Shown: piece after piece, positions 1 to 9,395 of the stretch
Layout: each line of letters starts with the position of its first letter
Position numbering within the stretch: position 1 is the stretch's first letter
From: Streptomyces sp. CNH099
GTDB lineage: Bacteria; Actinomycetota; Actinomycetes; Streptomycetales; Streptomycetaceae
Direction of reading: 5' to 3'
Assembly (NCBI GenBank): GCA_000514715.1
Contig: AZWL01000005.1
Coordinates: forward strand, 310,001 to 374,000
DNA length: 64,000 nucleotides
Notes under the pieces: generated by a model
Seen by the model: only the letters and a program-made list of their open reading frames with translations
The model's database searches: none
Told to the model about the DNA's origin: nothing
Position numbers and translations under genes: made by a program

Positions 1-1
1 G

Positions 2-919
2 TTCGACGTCGACGCCAAGAAGGTGGGACTCGACCTCGCCGACGCGATCGGGGCGAGCGAGAACAACACCATCAAGATCTGCGACGTCCCGAACAGCGGC
101 GTGACCGTGCAGCGCGGCCACACGCTCGACGGCCTCGGGCGCTACTACCGCGAGACGATCGAGGAGTCCGCGGAGGAGCCGGTCGACGTCGTGCAGGTGC
201 TCCGGGACCGCCGCGTCGACGTGCTGGTCTGCTACCTGCCGGTGGGCTCCGAGGACGCCGCGAAGTACTACGCGCAGTGCGCCATCGACGCCGGCGTGGC
301 CTTCGTCAACGCCCTGCCGGTGTTCATCGCGGGCACCAAGGAGTGGGCGGACAAGTTCACCGAGGCGGGCGTGCCGATCGTCGGCGACGACATCAAGTCG
401 CAGGTCGGCGCCACCATCACGCACCGCGTGATGGCGAAGCTCTTCGAGGACCGGGGCGTCATCCTGGACCGTACGATGCAGCTGAACGTCGGCGGCAACA
501 TGGACTTCAAGAACATGCTGGAGCGGGACCGGCTGGAGTCCAAGAAGATCTCCAAGACCCAGGCCGTCACCTCCCAGATCCCCGACCGCGACCTGGGCGA
601 GCACAACGTGCACATCGGCCCCTCGGACTACGTCGCCTGGCTGGACGACCGCAAGTGGGCGTACGTGCGTCTGGAGGGCCGCGCCTTCGGCGAGGTGCCG
701 CTCAGCCTGGAGTACAAGCTGGAGGTCTGGGACTCGCCGAATTCCGCGGGCATCATCATCGACGCGCTGCGCGCCGCGAAGATCGCCAAGGACCGGGGCG
801 TCGGCGGCCCGGTGCTGTCGGCCTCCTCGTACTTCATGAAGTCCCCGCCCGTGCAGTACTTCGACGACGAGGCCCGGGAGAACGTGGAGAAGTTCATCCG
901 CGGCGAGGTCGAGCGCTAG
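2..919 (+). CDS. ino1: Inositol-3-phosphate synthase, C-terminal part (5' end outside window)
   Basis: Converts glucose-6-phosphate to myo-inositol-3-phosphate with NAD, feeding phosphatidylinositol, mycothiol and inositol sugar synthesis in the cytosol. The frame is already open at the left edge, so the N-terminal NAD-binding part is missing and about 305 residues are visible. Family hallmarks are present: [15 protein letters not shown], the [13 protein letters not shown] stretch, the catalytic lysine region DDIKSQ, and [22 protein letters not shown] near the end. The length matches the short actinobacterial type (about 360 residues in full). The frame ends at a TAG followed by a strong hairpin at 960-995. 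It sits left of pcnA and murJ, as in other Streptomyces. Confidence 0.95.
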   Translation, partial: FDVDAKKVGLDLADAIGASENNTIKICDVPNSGVTVQRGHTLDGLGRYYRETIEESAEEPVDVVQVLRDRRVDVLVCYLPVGSEDAAKYYAQCAIDAGVAFVNALPVFIAGTKEWADKFTEAGVPIVGDDIKSQVGATITHRVMAKLFEDRGVILDRTMQLNVGGNMDFKNMLERDRLESKKISKTQAVTSQIPDRDLGEHNVHIGPSDYVAWLDDRKWAYVRLEGRAFGEVPLSLEYKLEVWDSPNSAGIIIDALRAAKIAKDRGVGGPVLSASSYFMKSPPVQYFDDEARENVEKFIRGEVER

Positions 920-959
920 CCGCCGCCGGCGGCTCGTCGTTCTCAGACGCCGGCCGTTT

Positions 960-995
960 CCTAGGGGTCCCGGGCAACAGCCCGGGGCCCCTAGG
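960..995 (+). terminator. Hairpin terminator after ino1
   Basis: An interrupted inverted repeat, CCTAGGGG-t-CCCGGGC with loop aaca, pairs with GCCCGGG-g-CCCCTAGG. It lies 40 bases after the ino1 stop and just before the MFS start. There is no clear T-tract, which is usual for Streptomyces terminators. Confidence 0.7.
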
Positions 996-1013
996 CATGT
1001 GATGCTGAACGCC

Positions 1014-2348
1014 ATGCCCGTTGTCCGCGATCTCCGCAGCCTGCTGCGGCTGCACGGCTTCCGCCGGCTGCTGGCCGTACGGCTGCTCTCCCAGGGCGCC
1101 GACGGCGTCTATCAGGTGGCGCTCGCCGCGTACGTCGTCTTCTCCCCGGAGCGGCAGACGTCGCCGGCTGCCATCGCCTCCGCGATGGCCGTGCTGCTGC
1201 TGCCGTACTCGGTGATCGGCCCCTTCGCCGGCGTGCTGCTGGACCGCTGGCGGCGCCGGCAGGTGCTGCTGTACGGGAACCTGCTGCGCGCCGGCTTCGC
1301 GGCGGGGACCGCGGCGCTGCTGCTGGCCGGGGTGCCGGACTGGCTGTTCTATCTGTCCGCACTGTCCGTCACCGCCGTCAACCGCTTCGTGCTCTCCGGG
1401 CTCTCCGCCGCGCTGCCGCGTGTGGTGGACACCGAGGAGCAGCTCATGGTCGGCAACTCGCTGTCGCCGACCGCGGGCACCCTGGCCGCGACGGCCGGCG
1501 GCGGCGTGGCCTTCCTCGTCGGGCTCGCCGGCCCCGAGGGCAGCACGGCCGACGCGACGACCGTGCTGGTGGGCTCGGGGCTGTATCTCAGCGCGGCGCT
1601 GGCGGCGCTGCGGATGGCGCCGGACTCGCTGGGGCCGGATCCGGAGCTGGTGCTGCCGCGGATCGCGGCGGCGGTCGCCAGCACCGCGCGCGGGCTGGCC
1701 GCGGGGGTACGGCATCTGGGTGAGCGGCGCGAGGCGGCGCGGGCGCTGTCCGCCATGGGGCTGATGCGCTTCTGCTTCGGGGCGCTGACCGTGATGCTGC
1801 TGATGCTGTGCCGCTACGCCTGGACCGACGGCGAGGACGAGGGCATGGCCCTGCTCGGCGTGGCCGTCGGCCTGTCGGGGCTGGGCTTCTTCGTCGCGGC
1901 CGTGGTGACGCCGTGGCTGGTGCCCCGGCTGGGCCGGACCGGCTGGATGACGCTGTGCGCGGCGGTGGCGGCGGTGCTGACGCCGACGCTGGGGCTGTCG
2001 TTCGCACCGGCACCGCTGCTGGTCGCGGCGTTCGTCCTCGGGGTCACCACCCAGGGCGTCAAGATCACGACGGACACGGTGGTGCAGTCGTCGGTGGACG
2101 ACGCCTACCGCGGCCGGATTTTCTCCCTCTACGACATGCTCTTCAACGTGGCCTTCGTGGGCGCCGCCGCGGCCTCGGCGGTCCTGCTGCCCGCGGACGG
2201 GCGCTCGGCGATGCTCGTCATGGGCGTCGCGGTGGTCTACGCGAGCGTCGCCATGTCGATGTTTCACGTGAAACACGCGCCGGCCGACGACGTGCACCCC
2301 GCACCCGTGGACGGCGGCACCGAGCCGCATGTTTCACGTGAAACATGA
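1014..2348 (+). CDS. MFS transporter (12-TM type)
   Basis: A polytopic membrane protein of about 444 residues with the hydrophobic spacing of a major facilitator. A first segment (RLLAVRLLSQGADGVYQVALAAYVVF) is followed by the cytoplasmic loop DRWRRRQVLLYGN typical of the motif between TM2 and TM3. A long central loop and a second bundle beginning near residue 250 follow. The substrate is not evident; homologues at this locus are annotated as drug or metabolite exporters. Starts are possible at 999 (GTG), 1002 or 1014; I chose 1014 because the conserved sequence begins there. The last 30 codons contain two parS sites (2261-2274, 2331-2344), read as MFHVKH and VSRET. The C-terminus is therefore partly shaped by segregation sites. 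Confidence 0.85.
   Translation: MPVVRDLRSLLRLHGFRRLLAVRLLSQGADGVYQVALAAYVVFSPERQTSPAAIASAMAVLLLPYSVIGPFAGVLLDRWRRRQVLLYGNLLRAGFAAGTAALLLAGVPDWLFYLSALSVTAVNRFVLSGLSAALPRVVDTEEQLMVGNSLSPTAGTLAATAGGGVAFLVGLAGPEGSTADATTVLVGSGLYLSAALAALRMAPDSLGPDPELVLPRIAAAVASTARGLAAGVRHLGERREAARALSAMGLMRFCFGALTVMLLMLCRYAWTDGEDEGMALLGVAVGLSGLGFFVAAVVTPWLVPRLGRTGWMTLCAAVAAVLTPTLGLSFAPAPLLVAAFVLGVTTQGVKITTDTVVQSSVDDAYRGRIFSLYDMLFNVAFVGAAAASAVLLPADGRSAMLVMGVAVVYASVAMSMFHVKHAPADDVHPAPVDGGTEPHVSRET
2261..2274. other. parS: parS centromere site 1
   Basis: Perfect 14-bp palindrome GTTTCACGTGAAAC, the ParB-binding consensus of Streptomyces. It lies inside the 3' end of the MFS gene and is 70 bp from the next site. Confidence 0.96.
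2331..2344. other. parS: parS centromere site 2
   Basis: Perfect GTTTCACGTGAAAC. It overlaps the last codons of the MFS gene, ending just before its TGA stop. Confidence 0.96.
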
Positions 2349-2368
2349 CGGCTGCCGCGGCCGCGGCC

Positions 2369-3829
2369 CTACGCCGGCGGCTGCTGCTCCGCCCACCACG
2401 CGCGCAGCGCCTCCACCGCGGCCTCGTGCTCCATCGGCCCGTGCTCCAGGCGCAGCTCCAGCAGGTGCCGGTACGCGCCGCCGACCGCCGGCCCGGGGCC
2501 GATACCGAGGATCTTCATGATCTCGTTGCCGTCGAGGTCCGGCCGGATCGCGTCCAGCTCCTCCTGCGCCTGCAGCCGGGCGATGCGCTCCTCCAGCCCG
2601 TCGTAGGCGCGCTGCAGGGCCAGCGCCTTGCGCTTGTTGCGGGTGGTGCAGTCGGAGCGGGTCAGCTTGTGCAACCGGTCGAGCAGCGGCCCGGCGTCGC
2701 GCACGTAGCGGCGCACCGCGGAGTCCGTCCACTCGCCCGTGCCGTAGCCGTGGAACCGCAGATGCAGCTCGACCAGCCGGGAGACGTCCTTGATCTGGTC
2801 GCCCGGGTACTTCAGCTTCGTCATCCGGGCCTTGGTCATCTTGGCGCCCACCACCTCGTGGTGGTGGAAGGAGACCCGGCCGTCCTTCTCGAACCGGCGG
2901 GTGCGCGGCTTGCCGATGTCGTGGAGCAGCGCCGCGAGCCGCAGCACCAGGTCGGGCCCGTCCTCCTCCAGCGCGATGGCCTGCTCCAGCACGATCAGGG
3001 AGTGCTCGTAGACGTCCTTGTGCCGGTGGTGCTCGTCGCGCTCCAGGCGCAGCGCGGGCAGCTCCGGCAGCACGTGCCCGGCCAGCCCGGTGTCGACGAG
3101 CAGCTGCAGGCCCAGACGCGGACGCGGGGAGAGGATCAGCTTGTTCAGCTCGTCCCTCACCCGCTCGGCGGACACGATCTCGATCCGCCCGGCCATGTCC
3201 GTCATCGCCGCGACGACCTCCGGCGCCACCTCGAAGCCCAGCTGGGCCGCGAACCGAGCGGCCCGCAGCATCCGCAGCGGGTCGTCGCCGAAGGACTCCT
3301 GCGGGGTGCCCGGGGTGCGCAGCACCCGGGCCGCCAGGTCGTCCAGGCCGCCGTGCGGGTCGACGAACTCCTTCTCCGGCAGCGCCACGGCCATCGCGTT
3401 GACCGTGAAGTCCCGGCGGACGAGGTCCTCCTCGATGGAGTCGCCGTACGACACCTCCGGCTTCCGGGACGTCCGGTCGTACGCCTCGGAGCGGTAGGTG
3501 GTGATCTCGATCTGCAGATCGCCCTTGCGGCAGCCGACCGTGCCGAACGCGATGCCGACCTCCCACACCGCGTCGGCCCAGGGGCGCACGATCTCCAGCA
3601 CCCGCTCCGGGCGGGCGTCGGTGGTGAAGTCGAGGTCGTTGCCGAGCCGGCCGAGCAGCGCGTCCCGTACGGAGCCGCCCACGAGCGCCAGCCGGGCGCC
3701 GGCGGCCCGGAAGCGGTGGGCCAGGTCGTCGGCGACGGGCGAGACGCGCAGCAGCTCGCTGACGGCGCTGCGCTGGGCACGGCTGAGCGTGGCCTGCTGG
3801 GTACGGTGGTCTTCACGGGCGTTCGGCAC
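2369..3829 (-). CDS. pcnA: CCA tRNA nucleotidyltransferase / PcnA family
   Basis: Class II nucleotidyltransferase of about 486 residues that builds or repairs the tRNA 3' CCA end. In Streptomyces related enzymes may also polyadenylate RNA. The N-terminal head carries LVGGSVRDALLGR and the catalytic DLDFTTDA carboxylates. RRDFTVNAMAV and DDPLRMLRAARFAAQLG are the nucleotide-recognition regions. An HD phosphohydrolase domain follows (LLHDIGKPRTRR). I chose the GTG at 3829 (VPNARED), where homologues start. There is no Shine-Dalgarno, but TACCCT lies about 8 bases upstream, which would suit a leaderless transcript. It is divergent from the DUF6049 gene, as in mycobacteria and other streptomycetes. 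Confidence 0.93.
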   Translation of the reverse strand: MPNAREDHRTQQATLSRAQRSAVSELLRVSPVADDLAHRFRAAGARLALVGGSVRDALLGRLGNDLDFTTDARPERVLEIVRPWADAVWEVGIAFGTVGCRKGDLQIEITTYRSEAYDRTSRKPEVSYGDSIEEDLVRRDFTVNAMAVALPEKEFVDPHGGLDDLAARVLRTPGTPQESFGDDPLRMLRAARFAAQLGFEVAPEVVAAMTDMAGRIEIVSAERVRDELNKLILSPRPRLGLQLLVDTGLAGHVLPELPALRLERDEHHRHKDVYEHSLIVLEQAIALEEDGPDLVLRLAALLHDIGKPRTRRFEKDGRVSFHHHEVVGAKMTKARMTKLKYPGDQIKDVSRLVELHLRFHGYGTGEWTDSAVRRYVRDAGPLLDRLHKLTRSDCTTRNKRKALALQRAYDGLEERIARLQAQEELDAIRPDLDGNEIMKILGIGPGPAVGGAYRHLLELRLEHGPMEHEAAVEALRAWWAEQQPPA

Positions 3830-4043
3830 AACAGAACAGGGTACGGCCCGTGCGCCGCGGGACCGTAACTGCCCACCCTCCGCGGCGCCTCCGGACTGCC
3901 CCGGTGCCGATCGGGTGGACGGGCGCCGGAGGGTTGACGACGTCCCCGGCACCCGGCGTCCGCCACCTCGTTACCATCGGGGTCCAAGGCAGGCGGCACA
4001 AGGCCGCGCGCCGGGCACGAGGACGACGAGGACGGGCGAGCGC

Positions 4044-6419
4044 GTGGCCGAGCTGGCACATTCCACCGGATCCCCGGGCCACCCCGCCCGGCCCCGGGCC
4101 CACCGGCGGCTGCTGGCCGCCCTGCTGTTCGTGGCGCTGCTGCTGCCGGCCGCGCTCGTACAGCTGCCGGCGGCCGGCGAGGCACGGGCGCAGCCGTCCG
4201 GCTCCCGCTCGGTGAACGTGTCAGTGGAGTATCTGGACCCCTCCGTGCCCTCCGGCGGCGACGACCTCACGGTCTCCGGAAAGGTCACCAACAGGACCGA
4301 CGCGAAGATCACCGACCCGCACGTCGCGCTGCGCCTCAGCGGGCCGCTGACGACCCGCAGCGCGGTCACCGACGCGACGAAGCGCACGGGCTGGCTGTCG
4401 GAGTTCGACGGGGCGGAGATCGACGGCCCCGGCACCCAGGAGCTGAAGAGCCTGGCCCCCGGCATGTCCCGCGAGTTCAGCATCACGATCCCCGTGGACC
4501 GGCTGCCGCTGGGCACGTCCGGCGTGTACCAGCTCGCCGTCTCCCTCAGCGGGACCTCCGCGGACGTCGGCTACGAGCAGGTGCTCGGCATCGAGCACAC
4601 CTTCCTGCCCTGGCAGCCCGACGACCTGTCCACCAAGACCCGGCTCACCTTCGTCTGGCCCCTCATCGCCACCCCCCAGCTGACCGCGCGCACCGAGCCG
4701 GACGAGGAGCAGACGCCGGTCCTCGCCAGTGACGGCCTGCTGGAGCAGATGGAGCCCGGCGGCCGGCTGCAGCAGCTGGTCGCGCTCGGCGGGGAGCTGC
4801 CCGTGACGTGGGTCGTCGACCCGGACCTGCTGGTCACGGCGGCCGCCATGGCGGACTCGTACAACGTGACGACCGAGGACGGCGAGTCCGTCCCCGGCAA
4901 GGGCCAGGAGACCGCCCGGCGGTGGCTGGCCGACCTGCAGAACGCCGTGAAGGGCCGCGAGGTCGTCGCGCTGCCCTTCGGCGACCCCGACCTGGCCTCG
5001 ATCGCCCACCGCGGGCGCAAGGTCGCCGGCACGCTCGACCAGCTCGGCGACGCCACCGCCCTGTCCCGCACGACCGTGGAATCGATCCTGAACACGGAGC
5101 CGGAGACCGACGTCGCCTGGCCCGCGGAGGGCGCGATCGACCGGCGCGTCGTCGGCGTCGCGGGCGCGGCCGGCGCGCAGTGGATCCTCGCCCGCAGCGA
5201 CAGCATGTCCGAGAGCGGCCTGCCGTACACCCCGACCGCCGCCCGCCCCATCGGCGGCGGCCAGACGGCGGTGGTCGCCGACGCGCAGCTCTCCCGGGCC
5301 TTCGAGGGCGACATGAGCCGGGCGGAGACGTACTCCCTGGCCATCCAGGAGTTCCTCGCCCAGACGCTCGTGACGACCCTGCAGCAGCCGAACATGCAGC
5401 GGAGCATCGTCGTCGCCCCGCAGCGCACCCCCAAGCTCGGTCAGGCGCAGGCGATGGCGGCGGCGATAAGCGACCTCGACACCAGCACGTGGATGACGCC
5501 GCTGAACCTCAGCAGCGCCGCCGTGGAGTCGCCGGACCCGGCCGCCAACCGCTCGGTGCCGGGCACCGGCACGTATCCCAAGCGGCTGCGGAAGCAGGAG
5601 ATCCCGCGCGAGGCGTTCGACCGGATCCTCGCCACCCGGCAGCAGCTCGACAACTTCTCCGACATCCTCGACAACAGCCTGCGGGTCACCGTGCCCTTCG
5701 GCAACGCGCTGCTGCGTGAGATGTCCACCCAGTGGCGCGGGCGCAAGGGGGAGGCGGAGTCGTTCCGGCGCGGGGTGCAGGACTATCTGGCGGACATCAC
5801 CTCGCAGGTGCAGCTGATCGACAAGTCGGACCTCACGCTGTCCGGCAACAGCGGCACGATCCCGGTGACCGTGCAGAACAACCTGGTGCAGAACGTCCGC
5901 GGTCTTGAGCTGCGGCTGACGTCGGACGTGCCCAGCCGGCTGCGGATCGAGCAGGGCACCCGGTCGATCGAGGTGGCGGGCGGCCACAGCACGTCGGTGA
6001 AGTTCGAGGCCTCCGCGCGGGCCAGCGGCCCGGTGGACGTCACCGCCCAGCTCTACACCGCGGACGGCAAGCCCTTCGGCGAGAAGAAGACCTTCCAGAT
6101 CCAGGTGACGTCCATCACCTCCACGGTGCTGCTCGTCATCGGGGCCGGGATCCTGCTGCTGGTCCTCGCCGGGGTGCGCATGTACACGCAGCGCAAGCGT
6201 GCCGCCCGGACGGCGGACACGGACGGCGGCACCGACGACCCCGACGGCGCGGGGGATCCGGCGGACACCGCGGACCCGGCGGAGGCCGGTAGCGACGGCG
6301 ATACCGGGGAAGCCGACCAGAAGGCACCCGGGACGCGCCTCACCGAAGGTGACCACGGCGACGACACCGACACGGAAAGCGGTGCCCGGTCGGGTGCCAG
6401 TGAGAGAGTGGAGCGGTGA
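4044..6419 (+). CDS. DUF6049 family secreted, membrane-anchored protein
   Basis: About 791 residues. A Sec signal peptide (RRLLAALLFVALLLPAALVQLPAAGEARA) is followed by a large extracytoplasmic region with two beta-sandwich-like ends. The middle resembles a polysaccharide-deacetylase-like fold (PVTWVVDPDLLVTAA, a DVAWPAEGAIDRR stretch). One TM helix at about residues 691-713 precedes an acidic cytoplasmic tail of about 78 residues rich in D, G and A. The family has no proven function. It is fixed next to murJ in actinobacteria, so a cell-wall role is inferred. The GTG at 4044 is chosen because the signal peptide follows directly; longer in-frame sequence upstream overlaps pcnA antisense. The stop lies 48 bp before murJ, suggesting co-transcription. 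Confidence 0.88.
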   Translation: MAELAHSTGSPGHPARPRAHRRLLAALLFVALLLPAALVQLPAAGEARAQPSGSRSVNVSVEYLDPSVPSGGDDLTVSGKVTNRTDAKITDPHVALRLSGPLTTRSAVTDATKRTGWLSEFDGAEIDGPGTQELKSLAPGMSREFSITIPVDRLPLGTSGVYQLAVSLSGTSADVGYEQVLGIEHTFLPWQPDDLSTKTRLTFVWPLIATPQLTARTEPDEEQTPVLASDGLLEQMEPGGRLQQLVALGGELPVTWVVDPDLLVTAAAMADSYNVTTEDGESVPGKGQETARRWLADLQNAVKGREVVALPFGDPDLASIAHRGRKVAGTLDQLGDATALSRTTVESILNTEPETDVAWPAEGAIDRRVVGVAGAAGAQWILARSDSMSESGLPYTPTAARPIGGGQTAVVADAQLSRAFEGDMSRAETYSLAIQEFLAQTLVTTLQQPNMQRSIVVAPQRTPKLGQAQAMAAAISDLDTSTWMTPLNLSSAAVESPDPAANRSVPGTGTYPKRLRKQEIPREAFDRILATRQQLDNFSDILDNSLRVTVPFGNALLREMSTQWRGRKGEAESFRRGVQDYLADITSQVQLIDKSDLTLSGNSGTIPVTVQNNLVQNVRGLELRLTSDVPSRLRIEQGTRSIEVAGGHSTSVKFEASARASGPVDVTAQLYTADGKPFGEKKTFQIQVTSITSTVLLVIGAGILLLVLAGVRMYTQRKRAARTADTDGGTDDPDGAGDPADTADPAEAGSDGDTGEADQKAPGTRLTEGDHGDDTDTESGARSGASERVER

Positions 6420-6467
6420 GAGCGACCAGGCCGTTTCCAGGCCGGCCATGACCCTTGTGGGGTGTCG

Positions 6468-9284
6468 ATGAACGCGCCGTACGACGGTGACCGCAATCAG
6501 GGCACCGGCGATCCCGCGAACCCGCCGCCGGCCGGCCAGCAGCCTCCGCATGCCCAGCAGTACCCGGCCGACCAGCAGAACGCCGCCGACCCGTACGCAC
6601 CCGACCCCTACGCCGCAGACCCGTACGCACCCGGCGCCCAGGACCCGTACGCGCCGTACGACCAGGGGCACTACCCCCCGCCGGCCCCCGACCCGTACGC
6701 GCAGGGCGCCCCGGGCCACTACGGCCACCCCGCCGCTCCCGACCCCTACACCCAGCACGCGCCGCCGGCCCACCCCGCGGCCCCGGACCCGTACGGGCAG
6801 CCCGGCCAGCAGGGCGGGCCCGGCCAGCAGCCGTACTACGGCCAGCCGGCGCCCCCGCAGCACGGCGGGAACGAGCACTACGGGCAGCAGCACGGACAGC
6901 ACGGACAGCAGTACGGGCAGCCCGCTCCCGACCCGTACGGCCGTCCGGCCCAGCCGGGCCCGGCCCCCTACGCGCAGCCCGGGGACCCGTACGCCGCCGG
7001 CCAGCAGGCCCCCGCCGCGCAGCCGCCGCAGGACCCGCGGTCGCCGTACCCCGCGCACGACCCGCGGTCCCCGTACCCCCCGCACGACCCCCGGGCTCCG
7101 CAGCACCCGCAGCACCCGCAGAGCGGGCAGCAGCACCCCGCGGGGCAGCAGCAGCACCCGCCCGCCGACCCCCGCGATCCGTACGGCCACGCCGCCCAGG
7201 CCGCGGGCGCCCCGCCGCCGCCCTACGCCCAGGACCCGTACCTCCAGGACGCCTACGCCCCCGACCCGTACCAGCAGCGCCCCGACCCCCTCGGCGACGC
7301 GCTCTACGACCACGCCGCCCACCCCCCGCCGCCCCCGGGCAGCCAGCCCCCGGCCCAGCCGCCGTATCAGCAGCCGCCCTCGCCGCACCACCGCCCGGAC
7401 CCCCGCCTGTGGGCCGGACCGCCCGCGCCCGAGCCCGACGGCCCCACCCGGCACCTCCGCTACGGCGACCACGGCGCGCAGTTCGTCGGCGTCGACGACC
7501 TCGTCACCCAGGCCGTCCCGCAGCCGGAGCCGGACGCCTTCGCCCACCTCTTCCGCGACCAGCGCGCCCCGCAGCCGCCGCCGGCGGGCGCCCGGCCGCA
7601 GCCCGCGGAGCCCGCGCCCGTGCCGCCGCAGCGCACCCGCGGAGGGCGCGTCGCGAGCCTCGCCCGGTCCAGCGCCGTCATGGCCGCCGGAACCCTCGTC
7701 TCCCGCGTCACCGGGTTCCTGCGCACGCTGGTGATCTCCGCGGCCCTCGGCGTCGCGGTCCTCGGCGACACCTACACCGTCGCGTACACGCTGCCGACGA
7801 TGATCTACATCCTCACCATCGGCGGCGGCCTCAACTCCGTCTTCGTCCCGCAGCTGGTGCGCGCGATGAAGAACGACCCCGACGGCGGCACCGCCTACGC
7901 CAACCGGCTGCTGACCCTCGTCTCGGTCGTGCTCGGCGCGATGGTCCTGCTCGCCGTGTTCGCCGCCCCGCTGCTCATCCGCGCGATGTCGGTGAAGATC
8001 GCCGACGACCCGGAGTCCAACGAGGTCGCCATCACCTTCGCGCAGTACTGCCTGCCCACGATCTTCTTCATGGGCATCCACGTGGTGATGGGGCAGATCC
8101 TCAACGCGCGCGGCAGCTTCGGCCCGATGATGTGGACCCCGGTCCTCAACAACGTCGTCATCATCGCCACCTTCGGCCTCTTCCTGTGGGTCTACGGCAC
8201 GCACAACTCCTCGACGATGGGCGTGGACACCATCCCGGCCGAGGGTGTGCGGCTCATCGGCGTCGGCTCACTGCTGGGGCTGGTCGTGCAGGCGCTGGCG
8301 ATGATCCCGTACCTGCGGCAGACGGGCTTCAGGATCCGGCCGCGCTTCGACTGGAAGGGCCACGGCCTCGGCAAGGCGGCCAAGCTCGCCAAGTGGACGA
8401 TCCTCTTCGTCCTCGCCAACCAGGCCGGCATGCTCGTCGTCACGCAGCTCGCCACCTGGGCCGGCGAGTCCGCCTCCGAGGAGGGCCACGAGGGCACCGG
8501 CATCATGGCCTTCCAGAACGCGCAGCTGATCTGGCAGATGCCGCAGGCGATCATCACGGTGTCGGTGATGGCCGCGATGCTGCCGCGCATCTCCCGGGCC
8601 GCCGCCGACGGCGACCCGGCGGCCGTGCGCGACGACATCTCGCACGGCCTGCGCACCTCCGCCGTGGCCATCGTGCCGATCGCCTTCGCGCTCGTCGCGC
8701 TCGGCATCCCGATGTGCAACCTGCTGTTCGCCGCGGTCGGCGTCGACTCCTCCACCTCGATCGGGTACGTCCTGATGGCCTTCGGCCTCGGGCTGATCCC
8801 CTTCTCCGTGCAGTACGTCGTCCTGCGCGGCTTCTACGCGTACGAGGACACCCGCACGCCCTTCTACAACACGCTGATCGTCGCCGCGGTCTTCGCGGCC
8901 GGCTCGGCGATCTGCTTCGTCGCGCTGCCCGACCGGCACGCGGTCATCGGCTTCGCCGCCTGCTACGGCATCGCGTACCTGGTCGGCGTCGGCGTCGCCT
9001 GGCGGCGGCTGAAGCAGCGCATGGGGACCGACGACCTCGACGGCGCCCACGTCGTCCGCACGTACGCGCGGCTCATCGGCGCCAGCATCCCGGCGGCGCT
9101 CGCCGCGGGCGCCGCCGCGTGGGCCGTGACCGACCGGCTCGGCCAGGGGGTCACGGGGTCGCTCGGGGCGCTCATCGGCGGCTCGTTCGTGCTGGGCGCG
9201 GTGTTCTACGTGGCGGCCCGGCGGATGCGGATCCAGGAGCTGAACGCGATGATGGGGATGGTCCGCGGCCGCCTCGGCCGGTAA
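6468..9284 (+). CDS. murJ: Lipid II flippase MurJ (MviN) with long disordered N-terminus
   Basis: Polytopic MOP-superfamily flippase that moves lipid II across the membrane for peptidoglycan synthesis. Residues 1 to about 390 are a low-complexity tail rich in Pro, Gln, Tyr and Asp with recurring DPYA and YGQ units. The MurJ core starts near residue 393 (SLARSSAVMAAGTLVSRVTGFLRT) and has about 14 helices, with the conserved GGGLNSVFVPQL and the ARGSFGPMMWTPVLNN region. GTG 6462 and ATG 6468 are both possible. Mycobacterial MviN carries a C-terminal pseudokinase and extracellular domain; here those parts are the next gene, so the architecture is split. The tail is cytoplasmic and could be a scaffold. 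Confidence 0.93.
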   Translation: MNAPYDGDRNQGTGDPANPPPAGQQPPHAQQYPADQQNAADPYAPDPYAADPYAPGAQDPYAPYDQGHYPPPAPDPYAQGAPGHYGHPAAPDPYTQHAPPAHPAAPDPYGQPGQQGGPGQQPYYGQPAPPQHGGNEHYGQQHGQHGQQYGQPAPDPYGRPAQPGPAPYAQPGDPYAAGQQAPAAQPPQDPRSPYPAHDPRSPYPPHDPRAPQHPQHPQSGQQHPAGQQQHPPADPRDPYGHAAQAAGAPPPPYAQDPYLQDAYAPDPYQQRPDPLGDALYDHAAHPPPPPGSQPPAQPPYQQPPSPHHRPDPRLWAGPPAPEPDGPTRHLRYGDHGAQFVGVDDLVTQAVPQPEPDAFAHLFRDQRAPQPPPAGARPQPAEPAPVPPQRTRGGRVASLARSSAVMAAGTLVSRVTGFLRTLVISAALGVAVLGDTYTVAYTLPTMIYILTIGGGLNSVFVPQLVRAMKNDPDGGTAYANRLLTLVSVVLGAMVLLAVFAAPLLIRAMSVKIADDPESNEVAITFAQYCLPTIFFMGIHVVMGQILNARGSFGPMMWTPVLNNVVIIATFGLFLWVYGTHNSSTMGVDTIPAEGVRLIGVGSLLGLVVQALAMIPYLRQTGFRIRPRFDWKGHGLGKAAKLAKWTILFVLANQAGMLVVTQLATWAGESASEEGHEGTGIMAFQNAQLIWQMPQAIITVSVMAAMLPRISRAAADGDPAAVRDDISHGLRTSAVAIVPIAFALVALGIPMCNLLFAAVGVDSSTSIGYVLMAFGLGLIPFSVQYVVLRGFYAYEDTRTPFYNTLIVAAVFAAGSAICFVALPDRHAVIGFAACYGIAYLVGVGVAWRRLKQRMGTDDLDGAHVVRTYARLIGASIPAALAAGAAAWAVTDRLGQGVTGSLGALIGGSFVLGAVFYVAARRMRIQELNAMMGMVRGRLGR

Positions 9285-9395
9285 CCGGGGGCACAACCTT
9301 CCGTCATCGCCACGTGTCGTGGATGACGGAAGCCTGTGAGCACAATTGTCTTGGCGCGGCTGCATGACATGAGAGTTGGGGAGGCAGGAACGGCG

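Noticed and set aside
6500..7400. Repeats in the murJ 5' end as a CRISPR or tandem repeat array
   Set aside because: The repeats are irregular codons for Pro/Gln/Tyr in a disordered tail; no constant repeat with unique spacers.
4221..8204. Long minus-strand frame opposite DUF6049 and murJ
   Set aside because: Shadow frame with biased composition; both plus-strand genes have clear family motifs.
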